DNA of 64,000 bases from Gonocerus acuteangulatus (Eukaryota > Arthropoda > Insecta > Hemiptera > Coreidae), in the NCBI GenBank assembly GCA_946811695.1, contig OX328126.1, positions 81,335,214 to 81,399,213 of the forward strand. Direction: 5' to 3'. The notes under the pieces were generated by a model. That model made no database searches. It worked only from the letters and a program-made list of their open reading frames with translations, and was not told the DNA's origin. A program made the translations under genes and the position numbers. Of this stretch, positions 42,800 through 52,260 are shown piece after piece (position 1 is the stretch's first letter; the number at the start of each line of letters is the position of its first letter).

Positions 42800-43515
42800 G
42801 TAAACCTGAAGGAGATTGTCCTCAACACCGATTTTCTCCAAACTTTGCACTATAACGTATTTTGATGCACTAAACACGAATCCGTTGAAAAAAATTACTG
42901 ATCTCAATCAGGAAAGAAGTTATTTAAAAAAAAAGTTCACTGTTAGCGGGTTACAAACGACCAAAGGTGCTGTTAGCGGGTTACAAACGACCAAATTTTC
43001 TTCAAAATTTGCATTATAACGTATTTTGATGCACTAAACACGAATCCGTTGAAAAAAAAAGTTGCTCGCAACTAGGAAAGAAGTTATTAAGCACTAAAGT
43101 TCACTGTTATGGAGGTTATAAAAGACGGGGTAAACAGCTTATATGTAAACACGCGCCTGCGCAATAGTCCTTAATGACGAAGTGTAATTGAAATTTAGAC
43201 TCACCTTGTGGTAGCTGACTTGGTCGTAAACTGTCGCTTTTAGGCATACGTGCTATGCGTTTCCGCTCGCTCAAGAAAACATCAAAACCCCTAGTCAATC
43301 CAACTCGCAGAAATGAAAAGAATTCTATGGCCCAAAAGTCGTCCAAGGCAGTCTTCCCTAACCTTCATAACAGTGAACTTTTTTTTTAAATAACTTCTTT
43401 CCTGATTGAGAACAGTAATTTTTTTCAACGGATTCGTGTTTAGTGCATCAAAATACGTTATAGTGCAAAGTTTGAAGAAAATCGGTGTTGAGGACAATCT
43501 CCTTCAGGTTTACCT
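42800..43515. mobile_element. Foldback-type element with ~148-bp inverted ends
   Basis: The left arm, from AAACCTGAAGGAGATTGTCC to AAAAAAAAGTTCACTGTTA (42803-42948), is nearly the exact reverse complement of 43366-43513. A third, partial copy in direct orientation lies at 43003-43110. The interior repeats GCGGGTTACAAACGACCAAA twice. No transposase frame is seen. Confidence 0.85.
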
Positions 43516-43825
43516 TTGATTTTAACGCGTTTTTCCCGTGCTCAATATTTTGTTTACCATATCAGTTGGCATTAAGGTATCCACCAATACACATTTTTCA
43601 AAGTCGGCTTACCTTTTCGGATTCATGTTCAACTTTACGGTGTTGCATTGGCTTCTTTATGCTTACATTTGGATGGACCAAAATGAAGAGTTTGTTTTTT
43701 AGGGTTTAACTAGAATTTAATAAATCGTTGAATTTGTTTAGATAACCAAAATAAAAAAGATATTGATAATACAAACATATGGCAAACCATTTTCTATTCA
43801 TTTAAATAATATAATTTGTTTATTT

Positions 43826-43945
43826 GGAGGCTCGGTGCTCTGATTGCTAAGGCTTATGCACTCTGTGCCTAAGGTCGGGGGTTCGATTCCCACAAGGGGT
43901 GATAGCTTTTCTTTGGAAAAAAGAAAAGGCATGAGCATGGACATT
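43826..43945 (+). mobile_element. tRNA-derived SINE family B, copy 4
   Basis: TGGAGGCTCGGTGCTCTGAT, GCTAAGGCTTATGCACTC, box B GGGTTCGATTCCCACAAGG, then GATAGCTTTTCTTTGGAAAA. The 3' part is lost into the following repeat field. Confidence 0.85.
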
Positions 43946-45000
43946 ACTCAATTCTGGTGTGATTTGACTATAAATGATCCGGGAGAATATTAATAAGTAA
44001 TATCAGTTGGCAAGACTGGATGCTGAGGACTTTTGGACCAAATCGGGATTAGCTTTGAGGAACCTTTGGTCAAAGATTGACAAAACTATAGACTCCTAAA
44101 GTCTGGTTACATTGAACAATGTACAGAACAGAACAGTTTTGGTGTGATTTGGCTATAATTGAACTTTGGACGAAATATATTGATGACGATAAGTTGGCGA
44201 GATTCTGCGCTCTTCTGCTGTCTACTTCTGCCAAGATTCCTTGGGTTGTTCTGAGATTAGAATTCTGGAACTCTTGACTGAAGGTTGGCAAAATTAAGGA
44301 TTTCTTACATAGGTCAAAGTTGGTGTGATTTGACTACTATTAATGTTTGAGATTGGTATAAAGATGAGGATAGTTTTTAGAGCGGAATCCTTGAACTGGT
44401 TATCGGAGATGAGCAGAACTATTGCAGTGGTCAAAATTGGTTTGATTTCATTGTTATATACGGGTGATAAGTAGATTACTTATTTATTACTTACCTAGCA
44501 TTCTGGAACTCTTGTTCAAATATTGGCAAAAATAAGAAAACACTTGTATGAGTCAATTTAGCTATGATTTGACTATAATTGATATTTTGAGTAGCTATGT
44601 AAGAGGTGGTTAGTTGGCAAGACTGGAGATTCCGAGTAACCGTCAGTATATGCGCAAAGAGATTTTGTTCCATTAAACTACAATTCCTTACAAACATATC
44701 ATTAGTGCGAAATTCGTTATATATTGTTGATAAGTATTGCGTTAATAAGGGGTGTGTGGGGGGGGGTAAATAGGCGGGTTCAGTTGGCAACACTGGATGC
44801 TGAAGACGCCAGGTAACCGTTAGTATATCAAAGATAAGTTGTTCCAGTAAAACTGTAACCTCTTACAAACATATCATTAATACAAAAATCGTTGTTGATA
44901 AGAATATATAGTTGATATGAATTTCATTAATAGGGGGGCGGGGGTTAAATAGGCGGGGTTAAGTTGGCAGGACTGGTTGTTTGGCGGGAAGTGGCCAGTA
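43946..45000 (+). repeat. Degenerate ~165-183-bp tandem repeat field upstream of the MSRRKQ exon
   Basis: GGTGTGATTTGACTAT or close variants occur at about 43958, 44141, 44323 and 44563. AGTTGGCA(A/G)(G/C)ACTGG occurs near 44007, 44611, 44779 and 44962. TTACAAACATATCATTA(A/G)T occurs near 44688 and 44863. Units are diverged, so the array is old or under constraint. It ends within about 100 bp of the MSRRKQ start codon. Confidence 0.65.
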
Positions 45001-45056
45001 CCGCCGGGACTTCGGAGCAGTGCGGGTGAGTGAGTGACGCTCTGCTCTCCAGCTCG

Positions 45057-45064
45057 TGACGTCA
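45057..45064. promoter_or_regulatory. Consensus cAMP-response element (TGACGTCA)
   Basis: A perfect palindromic CRE lies 20 bp upstream of the ATG at 45085, in a GC-rich patch that contrasts with the AT-rich flanks. CREB/ATF or bZIP binding is inferred. The 5' UTR start is not known. Confidence 0.5.
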
Positions 45065-45084
45065 TCCCACCAGCTGACTACGGC

Positions 45085-45124
45085 ATGTCCAGACGGAAGC
45101 AGAGCAACCCCAAACCACTAAAAG
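45085..45124 (+). CDS. First coding exon, N-terminus of a FOG/SALL/BCL11-type zinc-finger repressor
   Basis: ATG at 45085 is followed by 13 codons, MSRRKQSNPKPLK, and a good donor AAAAG|GTAAAT, leaving in phase 1. MSRRKQxxPxxx(K/R) at the extreme N-terminus is the NuRD-recruiting motif shared by FOG/u-shaped, SALL and BCL11 zinc-finger proteins. It binds RBBP4/7 and directs histone deacetylation. The SNPK variant is closest to FOG among those I recall. No further exon of this gene was recognised to the right, so a first intron longer than about 18 kb is implied. The motif is only 13 residues, but its exact N-terminal position, the splice donor and the GC-rich CRE-bearing upstream patch support it. 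Confidence 0.72.
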
Positions 45125-45573
45125 GTAAATGCCGAAAAATATTCATTGAGACATAGAACATATGAAGTAAAAAAAAATCCTACATATAAAAAAAATATTT
45201 AAAATATTGTATCCAGCAATACTTCTGTTAAGTAAATAAAGTGACTAAAATATTCAATCATCATAATCTTCAAAAAGTGTCATCATTATTGTATTTCACT
45301 ATTGGTTTATGTGAACTAGACATAGTTTAATTGTGCTTATCAATGACATAGTTCATAAGATAAGGTATACGAAGTTAAAAATATTAAAACATTTCATATT
45401 TGCAACAACAAAATAATCACATTAGATAATACATTTAAACACTAAAATCTATTAACGTTCTTTTGAAAGCAGTTCTTATTTATATAAATATTTAAATGTT
45501 TATTCCAAGAATGCACAGATAAACTAGATTTTACATAAAAAACACAATATCCATTAGTTCAAAATATTTCAAT

Positions 45574-45969
45574 ATATGTTTATATTTTAACAAGCAACGA
45601 TGCAAAAGTATTCAGTGCAATAATATACAATGACAAAATATAAGCAATCCAAGAAGTGCATAAAGTATTTATGACATTCCATAGTTCAACAAATTGCAAA
45701 ATGAGTTAATTTTAGTAAGTCAAGGATCTAACATGTTTAGTGCAACAACGCTATGAGATAATATAGACAAAATATGTTTATATTTTAACAAGCAACGATG
45801 CAAACGTATTCAGTGCAACAATATACAATGACAAAATATAAGCAATCCAAGAAGTGCATAAAGTATTTACGACATTCCATAGTTCAACAACTTGCAAAAT
45901 GAGTTAATTTTAGTAAGTCAAGGATCTAACATGTTTAGTGCAACAACGCTATGAGATAATATAGACAAA
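45574..45969. repeat. Tandem duplication, two copies of 198 bp
   Basis: ATATGTTTATATTTTAACAA starts at 45574 and again at 45772. The two units differ at only a few positions (for example AAAAGTATT versus AAACGTATT). A recent duplication in the presumed first intron. Confidence 0.95.
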
Positions 45970-46241
45970 ATCATGCACAACCACCATAATGTACAGTCGT
46001 ACTGAAATAATTAAGGATTAAAAGATACCAATTTCCATCCACCGTAATGAATGTCGTATTCGTTAAGTAATGTGTAATCTTACCAATTCAGTAAATCACA
46101 ACAACCATAATATACAGGAAGATATGTGTTACCGTTACAATAAAACAATTTACAACTACCATTCGTACTCAATAACTAATGTGTTACCCGTTATAATGTA
46201 TCCACAACATACGGTAGACTGAAGTGGCTGATGCTCATAAT

Positions 46242-46423
46242 TAGGGACCGGATTCTTAAATTTTCACCTATTTTTTTCCTTTGTGCCAAACATGATAATG
46301 ATCGGTTTTTTATCACCTAAAAAAACCTAAAATGGATTTTTAAATAAAAACCTAAAAAGACCTATTATGCCTGTTGCAAAAACCTAATTGGATGCTTATT
46401 TTATCCTAAAAATCCGGTCCCTA
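46242..46423. mobile_element. Short hAT MITE, 182 bp
   Basis: Perfect 12-bp inverted ends TAGGGACCGGAT / ATCCGGTCCCTA with a perfect 8-bp target-site duplication CTCATAAT at 46234-46241 and 46424-46431. The interior repeats AACCTAAA motifs. Confidence 0.95.
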
Positions 46424-46899
46424 CTCATAATTAACCGAACGCTAATTTACAATAAATCCAGTAGAATTAGGAAGAATAAATAAATAAATACTCAATAAAG
46501 TAAAGGAACATTTGCTATTACTAAAAGTACAAAATTTTACTAAACAGGGTCAAAAACAATAAAAGACATAAACTTACAATCAAGCCTTTTTCAATAAAAT
46601 ATTATTCCCTGAAATAGCACAATTCAATCTTATACATTAAGAAGAAAACATTGCACACACATCCAACAAAAAGTGGGTGATCTTTTTAATTACAATACAT
46701 ACTAATCGACAACATCAAATAGAATTTAACTAGAAATTCATACATTAAGTGCATTAAGATTATCTTTCTGATAAATATTTTCCAAAAATTGTGCAGGTGA
46801 TATGGTTAGCATCATTTATTTAAATACAAGAAAACATTTAATTTAAAACGGCCTTATATTCGATGAATTCATCTACACGTTTTTCGTCACAGTGGAAGG

Positions 46900-47605
46900 C
46901 AGAGTTGGGAATAATTATTCTTATAAATGTGAACAAAAATTTATTCGTACTTTATGTATTTGTAAATATGAATATGAATGAATTCATATTCATAAGTGTG
47001 AATATAAATTTATTTCTATAACTAAAAATATAATGGAATTGCTTACTGATGTACTACTCGTGTTTTCTTCAGAGTAGGGCATAATTATATTTAAAAATAT
47101 GAATAAGAATTTATTCGTACTTCAGTTATTTGTGATTATGAATATAAATAAATTCGTATTCATAAGTGTTACTTGTATTAACACTAATGAATAGAAATAC
47201 AATTCTATAACTAATGTCCTCTAAATGCAAATAAATTCACAGGTTTTCAATTTGATTTTAATATATTGATATTACGTAAAAATTCACAACTTATTTTCTT
47301 AATGAATACGTTTGCAAACATACATTTTAATGTGATTTTTTTATTCGCTTGTTTTTGTGTGAATAATCAGATTTTTTGTGAATCTTTCCTGTGAATTAAT
47401 TTGTATTTACAAAAACATTTGTGAATACAATTGTATTTCTATTCATTAGTGTAAATAAATTTGTATTCATACTTACGAATACGAATTTATATATATTCGT
47501 ATTTACAAATAAGTCAAGAACGAATAAATTCGTATTAATATTTTTAAATACAATTATGCCTTACTCGAAAGGAAATTGATCAGTAAACAATTCCATATAT
47601 TCAAA
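46900..47605. repeat. Diverged inverted-repeat element rich in ATTCGTATT motifs
   Basis: A block of about 150 bp at 47070-47215 (GCATAATTATATTTAAAAAT, CACTAATGAATAGAAATACA) pairs with its reverse complement at about 47425-47570. A direct copy of the same motif string precedes it at about 46915-47020. The interior is AT-rich without coding potential. Confidence 0.7.
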
Positions 47606-47914
47606 AACTAGATTCATCTTTGTCAACATAAATTATGTTAAGTAAACAAATTTAATTGAACCTACAGGAACCTACGCATTTCTTACTTAATCAATTATCT
47701 TTTTATTTTATTATTCTCAGAAAGAATGAGTTTTGATGAATAATTTAGTAAAAAAATCTCATCATCGTTAGAATATTTTATTTAGAATTAGAACGAGTTA
47801 TTTTTACCAGGCTTCGCATTGTATACAGTTTTCTTACTCACCCTTGGAAAGACAAACAGACCTGTATACGTAAAGTGTAACGAGACGCTTACAATTACCA
47901 TATAATGGTAAACA

Positions 47915-48014
47915 TATACTTAATATGTAATAACATAAGTATACTTAATATGTAATAACATAAGTATACTTAATATGTAATAACATAAGTATACTTAATA
48001 TGTAATAACATAAG
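47915..48014. repeat. 25-bp minisatellite, four copies
   Basis: TATACTTAATATGTAATAAC plus ATAAG repeats exactly four times. The unit contains the partial palindrome TATACTTAATATG. Confidence 0.95.
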
Positions 48015-48019
48015 TATAT

Positions 48020-48960
48020 GGTAAACATATACTTAGTAACTGGAAACAACGAGAATACTTACCGGTTCCGCATGACTTACACGACGTACCAAATAATGAA
48101 ATCAGCCCAAACATCAATATGGTCATAAAATATTTGAAAAGTTTCAATTTTTATTCAAAATTATATTTATTAGAAAGCTCTAATAATAAAGATAAAGTTT
48201 ATGTTTCATTTTTAATTTTTAATCTTCATAATAATAATTATTCATAATTTATAATTATTTTTCATCAGGATTATTATTATTACGTTCTTATTAATTTTAT
48301 TATTTGATATGATTTTGTTTTTCCTGGGCAACACCTGACGGGCGTAATAAAATGAAAGCTGGATCTATTATTTAATAGTTAATTGCCCCAAAATAAATCA
48401 CCAAAGTTAAATGCATGTTAGTAATTATTAAAGAATAAACACCCCAAAAAGCAATGCCTTTGAGGGTTGAAGCGCTATTAACAAAAATAATGTTAAAATA
48501 CCACCGGCAAGTATTTAGAATTTAACATACAATTTAAACGTCAATGTTTGTACGAGCACATGAAAAGGGCCCAAAAATGTGAAAAATATGAGAATATCGT
48601 TCTAATAATCTTACTTCCATCTGTCTAGCTGCATGAAAGGTTTGGATTAGCATGTCAAGATGGAAAAGAACACCTCACAGGCACTGCTCACTGGAGAGAA
48701 ATGAGAATTAAAAATAATGTTAATTAACTTTGGTAAACACCAATACTTATTGACAAGAGATACGATCATCAAAAGAATATTTGACAATAGGTTAACGCAA
48801 AAATGACAAATTAAAGGGTACTTAAGATTTATCTAAAAATTGTATGATAACTTCTGCCATGTAGAAGAATTACTTATGAACCAAATACAGATTAAGAAAC
48901 CTGGTATATAACAAAATTTATTGTTAAGAATTTCCATTTTCCCAAGAAATGAATCTTAAA
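48020..48960. other. AT-rich interval
   Basis: No exon or known repeat is recognised between the minisatellite and the exon at 48966. Confidence 0.4.
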
Positions 48961-48965
48961 ATTAC

Positions 48966-49192
48966 CTGAGCTGCTTGACCATGGGCGACTCATACTTTAG
49001 ATTCTCTATGATCTCCTCCGTCGGTAGCTGTCCTATCTGGAGTGCTTCTTCTAAAGCAGTATCGTACTTCTTCCGTGTCTTCCTACAGATGTCTATATCC
49101 ACAATAACCCGATCTACCATCTCAGAGATATCCGTATCCAGGTCGGAGAGAGTCTGGAACTGTTTGTATTCCCACGAATCGGCCTGATCCTT
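48966..49192 (-). CDS. Exon of the charged coiled-coil gene (first visible)
   Basis: The acceptor is probably GCAGAATTAG before AAGGATCAG and the donor is GCTCAG|GTAATT. It enters in phase 0 and leaves in phase 2. It encodes KDQADSWEYKQFQTLSDLDT, DISEMVDRVIVDIDICRKTR, KKYDTALEEALQIGQLPTEE and IIENLKYESPMVKQLR. The long charged stretch is helical in character and ends with a Leu-Pro turn. The donor phase matches acceptors at 42708 and at 37875. This exon lies inside the presumed first intron of the opposite-strand MSRRKQ gene. Upstream exons are not seen. The family is not recognised. Confidence 0.72.
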
Positions 49193-49479
49193 CTAATTCT
49201 GCGTTATATATTGAGTTCCGTAAAATAAATCTCGCAAAAGCAAGTTTTGTTGAGATATCGGAAGAAAGGAGATCTGATCCATGAAGTTACTCAAGAGAAT
49301 TTGAATGAGAAAAGTAACGAAAGCTTAAAAAATTTCTTTAACCTTGGTACCAAGGAATATAATTTTTCATCACGGGATATGGAGATTCATTGGGTCTAGC
49401 TTTAATAATCATTGTTTTTCCAGCGTTACATTTAACAAATTAGGGTGCCCTTACACGGTGAGGAATATCTTAATATTTG

Positions 49480-49710
49480 GACTGCCCAGTCCAAGATGTC
49501 CTCAGGGACATCCTTGAGGCCAGATTTAAACTGTACAGACCATCAAAGTAGAATGATAAAACCAATAGATTAACTAGACAGGCCGGGACTGTGCAGGCCA
49601 GGCTATAAGTGTGTGGACATGAGGATATTTGCTTCACATGCAGTGGGTCTACTATAACTGGACTGTGCAGTCCCGGCCTTGAGGTTTGAACTGAACGTGT
49701 ATGGCCAACT
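49480..49710 (-). repeat. Dispersed repeat family 2, copy 2 (inverted to 2690-2965)
   Basis: AATGATAAAACCAATAGATT, CAGTGGGTCTACTATAACTG and GGCCTTGAGGTTTGAACTG are reverse complements of copy 1. A ~13-bp extra TGTCCTCAGGGACA palindrome sits at one end. Confidence 0.7.
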
Positions 49711-50403
49711 TTAGAACAACTGAATCACCAAAGATGGGGCTTTGATCAACGCTGGAATCTCCAGATCCCCCGATGCAAAATTAAATGTCTCGGTACCCAA
49801 AACGTGCAAAATTTAGTTGCCTACAATATTTATTTTAAGGTTTTTCCTGTAACATCCCATGTTATGTTTTACCGGGTTTTGAAGACTCAAAAACGTGGTT
49901 TTAGCAGGTATTTTAGCTCCAGCGCCTCCAGAAAGCATTTCCGAACCTATGTTGATAGGAACATTTTTGCTCAGTTTCGAATTTACTATAAGTACTTTGA
50001 AGCTTGAAAAACTGCTTTGGGGCCACCCCTTATAAATAAAATCTTGACTTAAAACATTGACTTTTAAATAGAACAACATATTAAGTAGGAATCCGTACCT
50101 GCTTGAGTAATTTGAAACAGCAATCTTTCAATAATAGGCCCCGATTGCAACTTTTGGGAAGGTTTAGATAACACTTCCTATCCTTAATTAGATAGAGAGC
50201 TCATCTTCCTTTTCTGCCTGTCACTTCATCTTCATTTGGAGCAATCATAAGGAAATTTTCGTGGGACTACACTATTTGTATCTAAATATGGTGGTGTATA
50301 ATATCTTTTGAGAATCCGGTTACGTGGGACCACATCTGAGGTCTTGAAACAAGTCGCTTCTAGCTTGAATATTGCGTGAACCCTCTGCAGTAGTTGATTC
50401 TTT

Positions 50404-50414
50404 AATGAAGCGTA
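50404..50414. repeat. Target-site duplication, left copy, of the Jockey element
   Basis: AATGAAGCGTA here is repeated exactly at 55238-55248, directly after the poly(A)-rich tail. Confidence 0.85.
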
Positions 50415-50733
50415 GGGAGTTCGCCTAGCGTACATGTACAGTGCAGTCGTGCTTTTATCAGTTCTCTCAAAGAATTCGATTATCAGTGGCAGTAGCTAAC
50501 AGTTATTGCCCAAAATATACTCAGTGTAAATAGTTATTGCTGTGATCAGTTCTACAAAGAATCAACACAGGGAGTTAATCGGAATTTGCACTGTGAGTGA
50601 ATTTATTAAATTCTAACTAATGGCGATTTGCCATATTCTCATGTGTGGGACGAGCTAGAGTGACTAGCAGAGCCCTCTGTCGGTCATTTCGGACATTTAT
50701 AAGCAAAGAGTAAGATTTCAACGTCTGTTCATA

Positions 50734-50810
50734 GCTAACTGCATAGCCTAGTGCTCTCCGTGGTGGCCTACGAGTTTGGAGGTTCTCGGTTCGAGTCCCT
50801 TCTCAGCCTC

Positions 50811-50845
<35 letters not shown>

Positions 50846-50846
50846 C
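50734..50846 (+). ncRNA. tRNA-like segment with pol III boxes and a long T run, inside the LINE leader
   Basis: Box A-like TAGCCTAGTGC (50744-50754) and an exact box B GGTTCGAGTCC (50788-50798) lie 33 bp apart. They are followed by CTTCTCAGCCTC and a run of about 27 T residues (50819-50845), which would terminate pol III. A clean cloverleaf could not be drawn, so this is not called a tRNA gene. It may be a truncated SINE caught in the LINE, or an intrinsic leader part. Confidence 0.55.
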
Positions 50847-50916
50847 TCTATTATTTTTATTAAATATAGTTTAAATGCTGCACTATAACAATTAATATAA
50901 TTATACCAAATATTTC

Positions 50917-52260
50917 ATGGGCAAATTTTACCGCAAAATGCAGAATGGTAGCAGCAAGCGCACAAGATCTGCTGGTAGCACACCACCTGATTCACCATCA
51001 TCGCAGAGTAGTCGATCTGCTCGAAGATCACGTCGCAAAAAAGGAACAAATGGAGAAAACGAAGACCAATTAACCGCTCCACGAGATCAGCAAACACCGC
51101 AACAGACAATGGAAAACAACACAGAACAACAAACCAACCATCAGACTGAATCTTCCCAATTCTTTACTGCAAATCCATTCCAGCCTCTTCAGGCTCAGCA
51201 AACAGAGTCTATGGATGACCAGCCAGCTCCGAAACCCGTTAGACCTCCACCAATTTTCGTCAGAAAAATTCATAATTATCAGCTGCTATGCACACACCTG
51301 AATCAAAAACTCGGCTTAGGAACATACACATGTGTTAATCGGTCGACCGACACCAAAATAATGCCAAACACACCCGAAACATTCCGAAAGGCAATCAAAT
51401 ACCTAGAGGACACACAGGCGGAATTCCATACTTACCAGCTAAAGGAGAACCGCGCACTACGAGTTGTATTGAGAGGACTTCATGCAACGACGCCCCCACA
51501 AGTTATTAAGGAGGAATTGGAACTTCTCGGCTTCAAGGCTAGACAAGTGGTCAACGTTGTGAAAACCCAAAGAGAAGGCGACGCCTCTACAAAAATCCCT
51601 TTGCACCTCTTTTTTGTCGACCTTGAGCCAGAACCAGGAATAGAAAAAATATATAACCTCAAAGACATTTACCACACAAAAATAACAGTAGAAAAGCCTT
51701 ATACCAAAAAGGATATTGCCCAGTGCAAAAACTGTCAAAGCTATGGCCACACTAAAAATTTCTGTAATTATAGAGCGAGGTGCGTCAAGTGTGGCCAAGG
51801 ACACAAAACAGAGGATTGCAATAAAAGCAGGCAAAGCCCCGCAGTTTGTGCCCTCTGTGCTCAGAACCATCCTGCGAGCTACAAAGGATGCCAGGCATAT
51901 CGAGATCTTCGAAGACGACTACAACCTCCACACAGACAACCGGACCGAAGTCAGGACGAGGCTCAACCACGGCCAGTGAGGGCATCGAGAGCTACGATAA
52001 CAGGCTTGTCCTACGCACGAGCAACCAATGGCCAACAGCCAACCCAGCAAGTAGCACCTGCAGCTCGAAGACACTCTATATCCGGGGCCACAAATATCTC
52101 TCGTCCTCTTACTTTTAATATTCCTCCTCCTCCATCCTCAAATGACCTTACATCCCTTCTAAACTCCTTTATAACGGAGTTTAGATCACTTATCACCCCT
52201 CTCATTACCCTCCTAAACACCGTCGTGACGAACCTACTTCCTCTCCTCACCTCAAAATGA
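50917..52260 (+). CDS. LINE ORF1, gag-like nucleic-acid-binding protein, 447 aa
   Basis: The protein packages element RNA. Residues 1-60 are basic and Ser-rich, 45-100 are Gln/Thr-rich, and 110-240 form the gag-like RNA-binding region (LRVVLRGLHATTPPQVIKEE, LELLGFKARQVVNV). Three zinc knuckles follow: CKNCQSYGHTKNFC (about 270-283), CVKCGQGHKTEDC and CALCAQNHPASYKGC. A Pro/Gln-rich tail ends in hydrophobic Leu-rich residues (FRSLITPLITLLNTVVTNLL). The start is the first ATG after the leader. Its stop overlaps the ORF2 start in ATGA, suggesting reinitiation-type coupling. The frame is intact. Confidence 0.93.
   Translation: MGKFYRKMQNGSSKRTRSAGSTPPDSPSSQSSRSARRSRRKKGTNGENEDQLTAPRDQQTPQQTMENNTEQQTNHQTESSQFFTANPFQPLQAQQTESMDDQPAPKPVRPPPIFVRKIHNYQLLCTHLNQKLGLGTYTCVNRSTDTKIMPNTPETFRKAIKYLEDTQAEFHTYQLKENRALRVVLRGLHATTPPQVIKEELELLGFKARQVVNVVKTQREGDASTKIPLHLFFVDLEPEPGIEKIYNLKDIYHTKITVEKPYTKKDIAQCKNCQSYGHTKNFCNYRARCVKCGQGHKTEDCNKSRQSPAVCALCAQNHPASYKGCQAYRDLRRRLQPPHRQPDRSQDEAQPRPVRASRATITGLSYARATNGQQPTQQVAPAARRHSISGATNISRPLTFNIPPPPSSNDLTSLLNSFITEFRSLITPLITLLNTVVTNLLPLLTSK

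Noticed and set aside
50734..50815. Functional tRNA gene
   Set aside because: Boxes A and B are good, but no acceptor stem or full cloverleaf can be formed by eye, and the segment lies inside a LINE leader.
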